DNA from: Acidimicrobiales bacterium
GTDB taxonomy: Bacteria; Actinomycetota; Acidimicrobiia; Acidimicrobiales; SZUA-35
Assembly (NCBI GenBank): GCA_020629155.1
Contig: JAHDDW010000004.1
Span: 130,018 to 194,017 of the forward strand
Reading direction: 5' to 3'
DNA length: 64,000 bases
Shown: positions 50,086 through 59,602 of the stretch, piece after piece
Layout of the letters: every line of letters begins with the position of its first letter
How positions within the stretch are numbered: position 1 is the stretch's first letter
Notes under the pieces: model-generated
Databases searched by the model: none
What the model saw: the letters and a program-made list of their open reading frames with translations, nothing else
Told to the model about the DNA's origin: nothing
Position numbers and translations under genes: made by a program

Positions 50086-50151
50086 CTGTGGATTTCGGTT
50101 TTTATCCACAGATTTGCTGCGGAAAACGCTGGTATCGCTTCGAGCGATACC
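50086..50151 (+). promoter_or_regulatory. Inverted repeats with a DnaA-box-like sequence upstream of selO
   Basis: CTGTGGAT/ATCCACAG (50086-50093 and 50104-50111) is a perfect 8-bp inverted repeat whose right arm contains TTATCCACA (50102-50110), the consensus DnaA box. A second perfect 9-bp hairpin, GGTATCGCT-TCG-AGCGATACC, lies at 50131-50151. The selO ATG follows 19 nt later, with TAGCCT 6 nt before it. Confidence 0.6.
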
Positions 50152-50170
50152 TGGCAGATAGCCTTAACAC

Positions 50171-51736
50171 ATGCAGCTAGACAACCAGTTCGTTTCTTCA
50201 TTGCCAGGTGATCTTGACGAATCGATCAAACCTCGGCAAGTGTATGAGGCTGTTTATTCTCGTGTGGCTCCCAAAAAGGCTGCATCGCCAGTTGTGGTTG
50301 ACTACGTGCAAGATCTTGCCGATGAGCTACAACTTCCTATAGCTGACTGGGAAGAGAAACAAGCTGCGGCGTATCTAAGTGGTAGTGAGCTTTTGCCTGG
50401 TAGCGTGCCGCATGCGCTTTGCTATGGTGGGCACCAATTTGGCAATTGGGCTGGTCAGCTTGGCGATGGCCGAGCAATAAACCTGGGGGAGGTAGCCACA
50501 CAAAACGGTGACGCAGCGATGTTGCAGTTAAAAGGCGCAGGCCTGACGCCATATAGTCGTAGCGCTGATGGGTTGGCAGTGTTGCGTTCGTCGGTACGTG
50601 AATATGTGTGCTCTGAAGCGATGCAGCACCTTGGTGTGCCGACAACACGGGCGTTAAGTTTGGTGCTCACTGGCGATCAGGTGCTGCGTGACATGTTTTA
50701 TGATGGCAACCAAGCATTTGAACCTGGTGCGGTAGTGAGTCGGGTTGCTCCGTCGTTTCTTCGGTTCGGCAATTTTCAGTTGTTTGCCGCTAGGGGGGAT
50801 TTGGCAACGTTGCGAACGCTGCTTGATTTTACGATTGAAACCTATTTCCCAGAGTTAGGCGAGCCAAATGAAGAAGCCTATGTCGCCTGGTTTAAAGAAG
50901 TAGCAGCGCTAACATGTGAAGTTGTCGTCGGTTGGATGCGTGTTGGGTTTACTCACGGGGTTTTGAACACAGACAATATGTCTATCCACGGGTTGACTAT
51001 TGATTATGGACCTTATGGCTGGGTCGATGATTATGATCTGCAGTGGACGCCGAACACAACTGATGCAGCTCATAAACGCTACCGTTTTGGTGCGCAAGGT
51101 GCAGTATCACAGTGGAACTTGTTGCAACTGGGGAACGCTATTGCACCTTTGCTTGCATATGTTTCACCGCTAGAAGAAGTTCTAAATGCGTATCCGCAAA
51201 AGTATACAGAGCAGTATCAATCGATGATGCTGCAAAAACTAGGGTTGACGCAGACAGATGCGAAGCAAGACGCTGCGTTGATCGCTGCCCTTGAGCAAGC
51301 GTTGCAGCTCAATGAGGTTGACATGACGATTTTCTTTCGGTCACTGGCAACATTGCAAACGTCTGCAACGGCGCTGCAATGTCGCAGCCATATTAAAGAG
51401 GCGTTGTATGAACCAAAAGAGTTTGATGACGATCATGGCTTGATCCAATGGCTAATGGCCTATAGCAAGCGGGTTGCTGCAACAGTAGATGAAACGCAAT
51501 TGCTTGTTAGACGTGAAGCTATGAATGAAGTGAATCCGCTCTATGTTTTTCGTAACTACCTCGGGCAGCAAGTGATTGAAGCCGCTGAAAAAGGTGACTA
51601 TGAGCCGTTGCGTGAGTTGCAAAAAATGTTGCGTAACCCGTATAAGCAACAACCTGGCAAAGAAAAATATGCTGCGAAACGCCCCGAATGGGCTCGCAAC
51701 AAACCAGGCTGCTCAATGCTTTCATGTAGCTCATAA
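50171..51736 (+). CDS. selO: Protein adenylyltransferase SelO (YdiU family)
   Basis: 521-residue pseudokinase-fold enzyme that transfers AMP to Ser/Thr/Tyr of proteins, linked to redox stress. Family blocks: YGGHQFGNWAGQLGDGRAINLGEV, LQLKGAGLTPYSRSADGLAVLRSSVREY, LNTDNMSIHGLTIDYGPYGW with Asn and Asp metal ligands. The C-terminus ends GCSMLSCSS; the Cys replaces the selenocysteine found in animal and some bacterial homologues. A mitochondrial/bacterial cytoplasmic role is inferred from family. Length is normal. Confidence 0.95.
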   Translation: MQLDNQFVSSLPGDLDESIKPRQVYEAVYSRVAPKKAASPVVVDYVQDLADELQLPIADWEEKQAAAYLSGSELLPGSVPHALCYGGHQFGNWAGQLGDGRAINLGEVATQNGDAAMLQLKGAGLTPYSRSADGLAVLRSSVREYVCSEAMQHLGVPTTRALSLVLTGDQVLRDMFYDGNQAFEPGAVVSRVAPSFLRFGNFQLFAARGDLATLRTLLDFTIETYFPELGEPNEEAYVAWFKEVAALTCEVVVGWMRVGFTHGVLNTDNMSIHGLTIDYGPYGWVDDYDLQWTPNTTDAAHKRYRFGAQGAVSQWNLLQLGNAIAPLLAYVSPLEEVLNAYPQKYTEQYQSMMLQKLGLTQTDAKQDAALIAALEQALQLNEVDMTIFFRSLATLQTSATALQCRSHIKEALYEPKEFDDDHGLIQWLMAYSKRVAATVDETQLLVRREAMNEVNPLYVFRNYLGQQVIEAAEKGDYEPLRELQKMLRNPYKQQPGKEKYAAKRPEWARNKPGCSMLSCSS

Positions 51737-51776
51737 TAAAGAAATAGTATGAAGCTCTTGCTAGTATGATCGAAGT

Positions 51777-52142
51777 ATGTCTAGTAAAAAAACGCCCAAT
51801 CATGCAGTTTATGCAATGAGCTTTGCAAGTATCTACCCTCACTATGTGGCGAAAGCTGAGAAAAAAGGCCGCACGAAACAAGAAGTCGATGAGATTATTT
51901 CATGGCTACTGGGGTATAACCAAAAAGAATTGAATGAGCAGTTAGAGAAACAGACAGACTTTGAAACCTTTATCACTGAAGCGCCCAAGCCTAACCCAGC
52001 ACGCACATTAATTAAAGGGGTTGTCTGTGGGATCCGGGTGGAAGAAATAGAAGAGCCGATGATGCAGGAAATTCGCTATCTAGACAAGCTGATAGACGAA
52101 CTTGCTAAAGGTAAAGCAATGGAAAAAATTCTGAGAGATTGA
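51777..52142 (+). CDS. DUF2200 family protein
   Basis: 121 residues, helical, charged. [37 protein letters not shown] and the later [47 protein letters not shown] cover the family from end to end. The function of the family is not established. TATGAT lies 6 nt before the ATG, as in the leaderless genes. Neighbours (selO, DtxR-type regulator) give no functional hint. Confidence 0.88.
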   Translation: MSSKKTPNHAVYAMSFASIYPHYVAKAEKKGRTKQEVDEIISWLLGYNQKELNEQLEKQTDFETFITEAPKPNPARTLIKGVVCGIRVEEIEEPMMQEIRYLDKLIDELAKGKAMEKILRD

Positions 52143-52194
52143 TGAGCCGTGGCGAAGATGCAGCGAGTTTGATGCTGATGTCTAGCATCTGAAA

Positions 52195-52875
52195 TTAAGC
52201 CTCGATAGCAACTTGCACTAAAATACGTTCAGCGCAGAAGGCGCTGATGTCGACAGTCGCTTCACCGATCGCAAGAGTGGTAGCGCCATCTGGGGCGTTT
52301 GTCGTTATTGCGACACTCGCGCCTGGAAGTAGCTGGTTTGTCTCTAAAAACTCTAGCATGCCCGGAGTAAATTCTAGTTCTTCAGGAATGCGGGTGATCA
52401 CAGCGTTTTCCCCTGCTGCAACAGTTGAAAGCTGCACCATATCGGGCGCTTCGTATTCAGTGCCTGGAATAGGGTTGCCGTGTGGGCATGTGGTAGGGTT
52501 CTCTAATTTTGCTGCGAGGGCTTCTTCAACATCTGGGCTGATAACATGTTCCCACTTGCCAGCCTCGTGGTGTGCTTGCGCCCATGATAAGCCCAAAATA
52601 TCAGTCAGAAATCGTTCAGCGATTCGATGTCGACGGACCATTACATTAGCAAGTTCAGAACCGTCTTCTGTCAAAACAATTTCAGATTTTTCTAGTGTTA
52701 TGAGGCCTTCGGCAACCATTTTCTTAATCATCTCAGAAACAGCTGGTCGAGAAACGCCGAGTCGTTCGCTTATCCGTGCTTGGATAACTTTAGTGCCATC
52801 TTCGGCGAGCTCAAAAATGGTCTCGCAGTACTCTTCGAACGCTGGGTGATGTTCTGCCGAGATGTAGTTATCCAT
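52195..52875 (-). CDS. DtxR/IdeR-family metal-dependent repressor
   Basis: 226 residues. N-terminal winged helix (IQARISERLGVSRPAVSEMIKKMVAEGLI, about 28-57), dimerisation and metal domain with HHEAGKWEHVISPDVEEAL (about 102-120; Gly replaces the DtxR Cys102) and PTTCPHGNPIPG, and a C-terminal SH3/FeoA-like domain (about 150-226). Divalent-metal-activated repressor, iron or manganese. The ATG at 52875 is used; TTG 52884 also possible. It lies 11 nt after the sulfite-oxidase-like gene start region on the same strand order (regulator upstream of nothing obvious). Confidence 0.9.
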   Translation of the reverse strand: MDNYISAEHHPAFEEYCETIFELAEDGTKVIQARISERLGVSRPAVSEMIKKMVAEGLITLEKSEIVLTEDGSELANVMVRRHRIAERFLTDILGLSWAQAHHEAGKWEHVISPDVEEALAAKLENPTTCPHGNPIPGTEYEAPDMVQLSTVAAGENAVITRIPEELEFTPGMLEFLETNQLLPGASVAITTNAPDGATTLAIGEATVDISAFCAERILVQVAIEA

Positions 52876-52895
52876 AGATACCAACGTAGCAGATC

Positions 52896-54488
52896 TTAGG
52901 CAACTTCGATGTTAACAGTATGCCAACCCGTCGCTCCGTCTGGGGCTGGAAGGGCTAGCTCTTCGGTTTGCGTACTGCCGCTTTTGTCAGTGGCCCTACA
53001 TGCAATGTCGTGTCGTCCAGCGGTAGGTTTCTCCCAATCGAAACGCCATTGACTCCAAGCGTTTTTACCAAGCGAAGGCCCTAGGTTAGCTTCTTGCCAT
53101 TCGCCTTCGTCAATACGGATTTCAACTTTTTCGATGCCAGTATTAGGGGCCCAAGCGACTCCAGCGATAGGAGTTGGCTGGCCTGCCTGGATTTGCCGAC
53201 CCCGTCGAGGGACATCGATTCTGGACTGAGTTTTAACAGGTCCGTCTTTCGACCAGCCCCTCGGCATCCAATAGCCATTAAATCCTTCAAGCGTGGTTAG
53301 TTCAATTTCTGTAATCCACTTTGTCGCCGAAACATAGCCATAAAGACCAGCTATCACAAGACGTGCAGGATAGCCATGTTGTGGAGGTAAAGGTTCGCCA
53401 TTCATCGCCAAGGCAAGCAATGCAGTTCGGCCGTCATATGCTATGTCAGTTGGGAAGCCACAGGTGAAATCGTCATGGGCTGTTCGGCTAGCGATCTGGG
53501 TCGCTCCTTCTTGCACCCCAGCTTTATCTAACAGCGTGGTGAGTGGCACTCCTTGCCACCATGCGTTGCCAACAAGCTCGCCGCCGACTTCGTTAGAAAC
53601 ACATGACAATGTTACAGGTGTTACTTCTTCATCCTGTGCCAAATCGAGAAGCTCATCGTAGGTGAAGGTGAGTTCATTATCGACAAGCCCATGAATACGT
53701 AGCTTCCATGTTTCAACGCTGACCTGCGGTACTCGTAAGGCCACATCGATACGATAAAAATCTTTTGTTGGCACAATAAGAGGGGTAATGTCAGGCGTTT
53801 CTTGGACAGTTTTCTCTTCTTTCGATATTTCAGGTTGCTTTCCGATGGCAAATCTTGTTTTAATTTTCTCGCGTTCGGCGGCTACTTTTTCTTTCGCGTT
53901 CAGAAAAGTTGTAGTTAAAGCTGCGACAACGGTGACAGCAGCGGTAGCTCCTGCCCACACAAAAAATCTACGCCTATCGTAGCGCTGCAAAATAGCAGAG
54001 CCGGCACTTGACTCTTCTTCTGTAGCCACGATTTTTTGTGTAGAAGGTCGTTTAGTATCAGAACCTAGACGAGCTAATGAAATGCTAAAAAGTCCAGCGG
54101 TGACCGCTAAAGTTGTGGCAGAGAAAGCAGTCAACACGCCTGCCTGCGGATCGGTAGCAATTGCGAAAAAACCAAGAACTGAAAACGCAAGGATTCCAAC
54201 CTGTAACGGACGGGGGGAGCGAGAAGAGAACCAGCCTAGAACGACGCCGATAGCCGCCGCTAGAACAATAGTGCCAGCGACGAGAGCAGGTTTGTCTGCA
54301 AGGCCAAAAACATTTTTGCCAAATTCGACGACAGCGTTTGGGGCATTATTTTTCACCCAATCAGCTACAGCAAAAACGGGGCCTGTCTGCGACAGTAAAC
54401 TAGCGCTTAGTTCTCCGATCGCAAGCGAAATTGTTGCAGAAAGCAACCCTATAACTGATGAACGAATCTGTGTAGACCACTTTTTCAT
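52896..54488 (-). CDS. Membrane-anchored sulfite-oxidase-like molybdopterin enzyme
   Basis: 530 residues. Four or more N-terminal membrane helices (about 1-205, including a helix at FFVWAGATAAVTVVAALTTTFL) anchor a catalytic domain on the outer face. The domain has the sulfite-oxidase family blocks: VTLSCVSNEVGGELVGNAWWQGVPL (the Cys binds Mo), HDDFTCGFPTDIAYDGRTALLAL, LPPQHGYPARLVIAGLYGYVSATKWI and GFNGYWMPRGWS. The C-terminal 110 residues are the Ig-like dimerisation domain (WAPNTGIEKVEIRIDEGEW, WEKPTAGRHDIACRATD). The physiological substrate is uncertain. AGGAGAG precedes the ATG. It is 20 nt upstream of the DtxR-type gene on the same strand. Confidence 0.92.
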   Translation of the reverse strand: MKKWSTQIRSSVIGLLSATISLAIGELSASLLSQTGPVFAVADWVKNNAPNAVVEFGKNVFGLADKPALVAGTIVLAAAIGVVLGWFSSRSPRPLQVGILAFSVLGFFAIATDPQAGVLTAFSATTLAVTAGLFSISLARLGSDTKRPSTQKIVATEEESSAGSAILQRYDRRRFFVWAGATAAVTVVAALTTTFLNAKEKVAAEREKIKTRFAIGKQPEISKEEKTVQETPDITPLIVPTKDFYRIDVALRVPQVSVETWKLRIHGLVDNELTFTYDELLDLAQDEEVTPVTLSCVSNEVGGELVGNAWWQGVPLTTLLDKAGVQEGATQIASRTAHDDFTCGFPTDIAYDGRTALLALAMNGEPLPPQHGYPARLVIAGLYGYVSATKWITEIELTTLEGFNGYWMPRGWSKDGPVKTQSRIDVPRRGRQIQAGQPTPIAGVAWAPNTGIEKVEIRIDEGEWQEANLGPSLGKNAWSQWRFDWEKPTAGRHDIACRATDKSGSTQTEELALPAPDGATGWHTVNIEVA

Positions 54489-54760
54489 AGCTCTCCTGGC
54501 GACGCTTTCTATTGTACATCACCTCGGTCTTTCCGCTACCTTTCGATGCAGCAGCCCTAGTTTAAGCGGTTCTTTAGGCAACAATAGTTCGAAATGAATG
54601 AGTAAGAAAAGCCCACAGTTATAGGTTTGGTCTTGCGTGCAGCAGAGCACTCGCTAAATGTGGTGGCTTAACCACTTAGAGTCCACCACTGTGAGAAAGG
54701 TTTGTAGTACTGTCGAACACGAGGTAGGCGATGCAAGGTGCATCGCTGGCAAAGGTAACA

Positions 54761-55306
54761 ATGACTGCAACAGAGGTAACAATAGAAGATTTTTTCGCCA
54801 CGCAGCGGGCAATAAACGCGAAAGTGGTTTCGGCAAGATACCAAAAATTCCCCTTACTTATTTTAGGTTTTTTTGCTATGTCGGCGGCTATAGTTTTTTC
54901 ATTGTGGAAACCGTTAGATAATCCAACGATTGGCGTTGTTCTTCTGCTCGCAGGACCTGTTATAGGATTATACCTTTTGCTGAAATCTCAGAAAGATCTT
55001 CATAACCACGGTTTTGAGACAAACCACACACCATATGTCGCTGGTTTCTCAGGTGTCTGTGGTGGCTGTCTTCTCGCTGGGTTATATGTCAACGAAATTT
55101 GGTTCGTAAGCATGTTGCTGTTTGTGAGTGCACTTGTCATAGGATTTCTCGGTTGGTTTGAAAAAAGCGGAGTCGGGATGACTGCCTCGTTAACGCTAGG
55201 GATAATCGCGGCGCTGCTATCAATAAGTAGTTTCAGTTCTGGCGCTGCCACAACTGCACTGCTCATCGGGTCGGTCTTATTCGCAGGCGCGTGGGCACTT
55301 GAATAA
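54761..55306 (+). CDS. Multipass membrane protein
   Basis: 181 residues. An acidic cytoplasmic start (ATEVTIEDFFATQ), then about five hydrophobic helices (FPLLILGFFAMSAAIVFSL, IGVVLLLAGPVIGLYLLL, FSGVCGGCLLAGLYV, MLLFVSALVIGFLGWF, ALLIGSVLFAGAWAL). No family recognised. The ATG at 54761 follows AAAGG; an in-frame ATG at 54731 lies inside a perfect hairpin (GCGATGCA-AGG-TGCATCGC, 54728-54746). A strong terminator follows the gene. Confidence 0.65.
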   Translation: MTATEVTIEDFFATQRAINAKVVSARYQKFPLLILGFFAMSAAIVFSLWKPLDNPTIGVVLLLAGPVIGLYLLLKSQKDLHNHGFETNHTPYVAGFSGVCGGCLLAGLYVNEIWFVSMLLFVSALVIGFLGWFEKSGVGMTASLTLGIIAALLSISSFSSGAATTALLIGSVLFAGAWALE

Positions 55307-55356
55307 AAGCATCAACTTTGCGCCATTAATCAAAGCAAAAATGTAACTGTCATAGT

Positions 55357-55403
55357 TGTAAAGTGGTAGCGCCTGGGCGCTACCACTTTACAGTTTTCTT
55401 TCT
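55357..55403 (+). terminator. Strong intrinsic terminator
   Basis: TGTAAAGTGGTAGCGC (55357-55372) pairs perfectly over 16 bp with GCGCTACCACTTTACA (55377-55392) around a CTGG loop and is followed by the T-rich tract GTTTTCTTTCT. It ends the transcript of the membrane protein gene and insulates the beta-helix gene. Confidence 0.88.
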
Positions 55404-55424
55404 ATAGCATAGATAGAGGTGGCT

Positions 55425-56879
55425 ATGGCGAAAATAGGAAAGCAGACAAAATATATAGCAACGGGTATCGTCGGTGTTCTGGGATGCCTGGTTATAGCAG
55501 TGCTGCTTCAAACAGATAAAGCCAATAGGTTAGCGACAGTTGATTCACAAGTAGCTACAACGCTAATGATCACCAATGCCGCCGACGAGACACAAACCAC
55601 TAGCAGCACTACCATGGCATCGATTGATCGTGAAACCACATCGATAGCAGTGTCAACAAACAATAGCAGCACCTCTGTTACGACAAGCCAGCCTGAGGAG
55701 ACAAACAACTTACAGCCTAAAGCGGTATATGGCAGCACTAAAAAAGGTAGCAACGCGACCAGTGGCTGTACTTTCTCAATCACAAAAAATATTGCGCAGT
55801 CTTTGAGAGAGGCTCCAGCAAACAGCGTCGGCTGTGTCGCTAGCGGCAATTACGAGAACGAAGGAATAATAGAAATAACATCTGATGGTGCAACGTTGAG
55901 GGCACATGCTGATGTCACAGTGCAAGGGTTTGCTGTGAAAGCAGATGGCGTGACGCTAGATGGTTTCTTTGTTCGGGGGAGTGACGGAGTACCAGCTGCG
56001 ATTGGGATCGAAGGCAATTCAGTAACGGTAAACAATACGTATATAGACGCGCCAAAAACCCGTGTCGGTATAGGGTGTGTGACTAGAACCAACTGCTCAG
56101 ACTTAGTTGTAAAAAACAATACTATTACAAATGTCGAAAGCCTAGCTGTCGAAGTATATGGTGCTAACGCTCTCATCGAGCGCAACAATATTTTTGGTCT
56201 ACGCCGCACATCAAGCGGCTATGACGTTGACGCGATCCGATTTTTCGGATCAGGACATCGGATAGTCAACAACTACATTCATGACATTAATGAGTTCCAA
56301 AGTATGCGTGGCAACGATGGAGACACCCCACATGTTGATTGCTTTCAAACGTTTACAACCTATGAAAAGTACAATCCAGATGTGAACCCTATTAGTACTT
56401 TTGATGTCGTCATCGAAAACAACTATTGTGTGCGAGTTTCTCGACAGTGCCTAATCCTAGAGAACAATAAAACAGATCAGAAGTTGGTTTACGATATTAC
56501 CTTTCGCAATAACGTTTGCGAAGTCTATGACTCTCAAATCATCAACCTGAAAGGGGTAGAGGATGTGCTAGTCGAAAACAATTATCTAGGTGGAAATCCT
56601 GCGTTTCATATAGTTAACTTTGCAACTAGCGGCGCTTCTGGTACTAAACCGAATCGCAATGTTACGGTGCGCAACAATATTATGCAGCATGAAGGTTCGG
56701 CGCAGCTGACTAGCGGTACTAATGAAGGCGGAAATATTGCTGACAACACTGAGCGCAAAACGCAATCGTCAATAACTCGTTCTGGTGAGTTTCAAACCAA
56801 CACGGCTGTTGTATATAAAGAATTTGAAGATAGCGACTTCTATGAGTTTAGAGATCTTGGTGCACGTATCAGCGAGTAA
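55425..56879 (+). CDS. Surface-anchored right-handed parallel beta-helix protein
   Basis: 484 residues. A membrane anchor or signal (YIATGIVGVLGCLVIAVLLQ, about 10-30), a Ser/Thr-rich linker (30-110) and then a beta-helix of about 12 coils between 120 and 450. Coils show the typical N-N-x-I and V-x-x-N-x pattern (LVVKNNTITNVESLAVEVYG, ALIERNNIFGL, HRIVNNYIHDI, VVIENNYCV, ITFRNNVCEVY, VLVENNYL, VTVRNNIM). This fold is used by polysaccharide lyases, epimerases and adhesins; catalytic residues cannot be assigned, though HVDCFQTF is a conserved-looking acidic patch. GTG 55419 or ATG 55425 after AGAGGTGG. Confidence 0.85.
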   Translation: MAKIGKQTKYIATGIVGVLGCLVIAVLLQTDKANRLATVDSQVATTLMITNAADETQTTSSTTMASIDRETTSIAVSTNNSSTSVTTSQPEETNNLQPKAVYGSTKKGSNATSGCTFSITKNIAQSLREAPANSVGCVASGNYENEGIIEITSDGATLRAHADVTVQGFAVKADGVTLDGFFVRGSDGVPAAIGIEGNSVTVNNTYIDAPKTRVGIGCVTRTNCSDLVVKNNTITNVESLAVEVYGANALIERNNIFGLRRTSSGYDVDAIRFFGSGHRIVNNYIHDINEFQSMRGNDGDTPHVDCFQTFTTYEKYNPDVNPISTFDVVIENNYCVRVSRQCLILENNKTDQKLVYDITFRNNVCEVYDSQIINLKGVEDVLVENNYLGGNPAFHIVNFATSGASGTKPNRNVTVRNNIMQHEGSAQLTSGTNEGGNIADNTERKTQSSITRSGEFQTNTAVVYKEFEDSDFYEFRDLGARISE

Positions 56880-57196
56880 ACACATAGGTGTGGCTGTAGA
56901 AGAGCCACCTTTGACTCACAAGTGGTCGTTAAGTGAACGGTTTGAGATCAAAAACATTCCTAAATGTCGTAGTTTCGTGTCTGACTTACTGTAAAAGACC
57001 GATACTGCGTCTTTTTTGTTGAATGTGGTGCAAGGAAAGAGACGCAGAAGCATCTGGAATAGCGCGACGCTAGAAGCTACTGTGAGTACTACTGTTAACT
57101 CAACCACCTTTACCAAGGGACAGCGGCGTCAAGGTTGGGTGCAGCAATAGTTTCCCTCTTTCTTCTTGCTGCTATCAAGAAGAAAGAGGGAATGTT
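56880..57196. terminator. Intergenic region with three hairpins between convergent genes
   Basis: GTGGCT/AGCCAC (56889-56907) just after the beta-helix stop, AAAAGAC/GTCTTTTTT (56992-57017) with a T-run, and a perfect 16-bp repeat TTCCCTCTTTCTTCTT/AAGAAGAAAGAGGGAA (57152-57167 and 57177-57192), the last next to the stop of the leftward yqeY-like gene. They can end transcription from both sides. No gene was seen. Confidence 0.75.
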
Positions 57197-57643
57197 TTAG
57201 CTCAAAGCCGCTTTCACAAGCGCGGCCACTTCTTTGCCAGCTGCTCGTCCAGCGGCTTTCTCGTTCACAGCTTTAATTGCTTGGCCCATATCGGCTTTAG
57301 AAGTCCAGCCACCTTCGTTTAAGGTTGTGCTAACAAGCAGCTGAAGCTCATCAGCTGTCATTGGCTCAGGCAAGTATGATTCTAAGATTTTTTTCTCTGC
57401 CAATTCTTGTTGCTCGCGATCAGAAGACCCTGCGTTAGCAAAAGCTTCTGCTGCTTCTTGGCGACGCTTAGCCTGTGATTGAATTATCTTTTCAACCTCG
57501 GCATCGGTAAGTGTTTTTGTCGAAGACTCTGCAACTTCTGCCTGTTTAACAGCAGCGATAATAGAGCGAACTGTTTGTAACCGTACGCTATCTTTCGCTT
57601 TCATCGCAGACTTCATATCTTCTCGGATGGTATCGATTAACAT
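57197..57643 (-). CDS. YqeY/GatB-tail family protein
   Basis: 148 residues. The GatB/YqeY domain covers the protein: IREDMKSAMKAKDSVRLQTVRSIIAAVKQAE, DAEVEKIIQSQAKRRQEAAEAF, LPEPMTADELQLLV, DMGQAIKAVNEKAAGRAAGKEVAALVKAAL. The domain is like the tRNA-binding tail of amidotransferase GatB; as a free protein its role is not clear. ATG at 57643 follows GAGGAGC. Length is normal. Confidence 0.95.
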   Translation of the reverse strand: MLIDTIREDMKSAMKAKDSVRLQTVRSIIAAVKQAEVAESSTKTLTDAEVEKIIQSQAKRRQEAAEAFANAGSSDREQQELAEKKILESYLPEPMTADELQLLVSTTLNEGGWTSKADMGQAIKAVNEKAAGRAAGKEVAALVKAALS

Positions 57644-57774
57644 AGCGCTCCTCAGCGTAAAGGGATGCTTTGCAGTATACATCTCATCGATATTTCCGTT
57701 GCATTGAGCGTTGTGCAAAAGCAGAAAAAGGTGAGCTTGGGAAGAAAAACTGAGAAAGAACAGGTCGGCTAATG

Positions 57775-59595
57775 TTATTTGGTGCTTGCTAGAATGGTTT
57801 GCTGAAATACCCGTTGTAACGTCTGACGTAAACTATCGAGCGAAACTGGTTTCGCGATATAGTCGTTCATCCCTGCTGCAAGACACTTTTCTCGGTCGCC
57901 TTCCATTGCATTTGCAGTTAACGCCACGATTGGTATTGAAGCTACCTGCCCAGCAGACGAGCGGATAGTTTTTGTTGCTTCAAACCCGTCTAGTTCTGGC
58001 ATCATGCAATCCATTAGAATGACGTCAAATTGCCTCTCAGAAGCTAAGGCCACAGCTTTTTTGCCATCTTCAGCAATCGTAATGTCTGAGTAGCCTAGTC
58101 TGCGTAACATCGCATCAATAACAATCTGGTTCGTGTGATTGTCTTCTGCAACCAAGAGCGCAAGTGAAAAGTTTTCGTCGTTAGATTCTTCTAGAAGCTT
58201 TTCTCTGCGTTCGCCTTGGCGTCGGCGTTCTTGCACAACAAGATCATTCGGCTGAACTTCTACCGAGAAACTGAATGTGGAGCCGTGTCCAACTTCTGAA
58301 AGAATCTCCATTTCACCGCCCATCTGTCGCACCAAAGCACCACTTATAGAAAGTCCAAGCCCTGTGCCTCCATGGGTGCGAGTGGTCGAAGCATCCAACT
58401 GCATAAAAGGTGTGAAGAGCGAAGGAATTTTTTCGGTCGGTATCCCAGCGCCAGTATCACAAATTTCGAAACGGAGAAAAAAACTGCCATTTCGACTTCG
58501 TGTCACAGGGTAAAGCGAAGCAACATGAATAGAAATACTGCCCTGGTCAGTGAATTTAATCGCATTGCCTACAAGGTTAAAAAGTACTTGACGAATCCGA
58601 CCTGCGTCAGCTTTGCACGATGAGGCTAATCCAGGGGCGACAGTAACGTCAACGGGCAGTCCAGACGCCTGAGCTTTAGGGCGCAAGACACTGGCAACGT
58701 CATTTGCGATAGCTAACGGGTCCATTTCGGCTGTTTCAAGTTGGACCTTTCCTGCTTCAAGTTTTGAATAATCTAAAATATCGTTGATAATCCTAAGCAG
58801 CGACTCGCCAGAAGATTTAGCGATAGAAGCAAATTTATTTTGTTCTTGAGTCAGCGATGAGGCAAGCAGCAAATCGAGCATGCCGATAACACCATTTAGT
58901 GGCGTTCTAATTTCGTGGCTCATTGTGGCAAGAAAGTTGCCTTTCGCCTGGGCTGCTTGGTTAGCTGCTTCTAACGCAACGGAAAGGTTGCGCATCATTT
59001 GGTTGTGTTGCGTTCGGTCATGAAAGGTTAAAACAAGACCTTCGGCTCGATCAGAACCTTTGCAAAGCAGAGGGCTTAGCGAAGCTAAAACTTTAATGCG
59101 GTCGTTGGAAGAACGTTGAAGCGTAGCACTGTAGTCAAGAAGGTGTTCGCCTCGAAGCGCCTTTTTGGCCAATGCTAGAGGATCCAATTTCTTGCCTTGA
59201 GCAGAAACTGGAACGAAACGTCGTAACATGTCTTGATAATGAGTTGGCGAGGTTCCAAAAAGGCGTTTAGCGGCGCTGTTTAAAAACAGAATTTCACCTT
59301 TAGGGCTGACGGTGCAAACCCCGTGGTCTAGCGATTCCATCACGGCGTGCAATTTGCTTTGTTCGGCTTCGACAAGTTTGGCTGAGGTTTGCTTCAAATC
59401 GTTGTAGAGATCGCGCATCTCCTCAGAAGAAAGCTCCATTGAACGCTGCAACGTATAGCGAGTTTCTTCTGCTTCTTTATATGAAGCGCTGATGCGTTGT
59501 AGAAATGCATCAAATTTTTCTTGTGTCAATTCGTCGTCTAAAAGAGCTGTGCGGCGCAACTGTCTTTGTAACGTTGAATGAAGCTTGTCAGACAC
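57775..59595 (-). CDS. Hybrid histidine kinase with PAS and receiver domains
   Basis: 606 residues, no membrane segment. Coiled-coil start (about 10-85), PAS-like domain (about 85-205: VMESLDHGVCTVSPKGEILFLN), HisKA with MSHEIRTPLNGVIG (His227), ATPase domain with NLVGNAIKFTDQGS, DTGAGIPTEKI, GTGLGLSIS, and a receiver domain (about 480-600) with DVILMDCMMPELDG (Asp529) and IALTANAME. It starts with GTG at 59595 after AAGG. It follows the FIST gene by 7 nt, so the FIST protein is its likely input; the output partner is not seen. Confidence 0.95.
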   Translation of the reverse strand: MSDKLHSTLQRQLRRTALLDDELTQEKFDAFLQRISASYKEAEETRYTLQRSMELSSEEMRDLYNDLKQTSAKLVEAEQSKLHAVMESLDHGVCTVSPKGEILFLNSAAKRLFGTSPTHYQDMLRRFVPVSAQGKKLDPLALAKKALRGEHLLDYSATLQRSSNDRIKVLASLSPLLCKGSDRAEGLVLTFHDRTQHNQMMRNLSVALEAANQAAQAKGNFLATMSHEIRTPLNGVIGMLDLLLASSLTQEQNKFASIAKSSGESLLRIINDILDYSKLEAGKVQLETAEMDPLAIANDVASVLRPKAQASGLPVDVTVAPGLASSCKADAGRIRQVLFNLVGNAIKFTDQGSISIHVASLYPVTRSRNGSFFLRFEICDTGAGIPTEKIPSLFTPFMQLDASTTRTHGGTGLGLSISGALVRQMGGEMEILSEVGHGSTFSFSVEVQPNDLVVQERRRQGERREKLLEESNDENFSLALLVAEDNHTNQIVIDAMLRRLGYSDITIAEDGKKAVALASERQFDVILMDCMMPELDGFEATKTIRSSAGQVASIPIVALTANAMEGDREKCLAAGMNDYIAKPVSLDSLRQTLQRVFQQTILASTK

Positions 59596-59602
59596 AAAAA
59601 CC

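Noticed and set aside
50086-50111. Possible replication origin
   Set aside because: Only one DnaA box is visible, there is no AT-rich unwinding region and no dnaA, dnaN or parAB neighbour.
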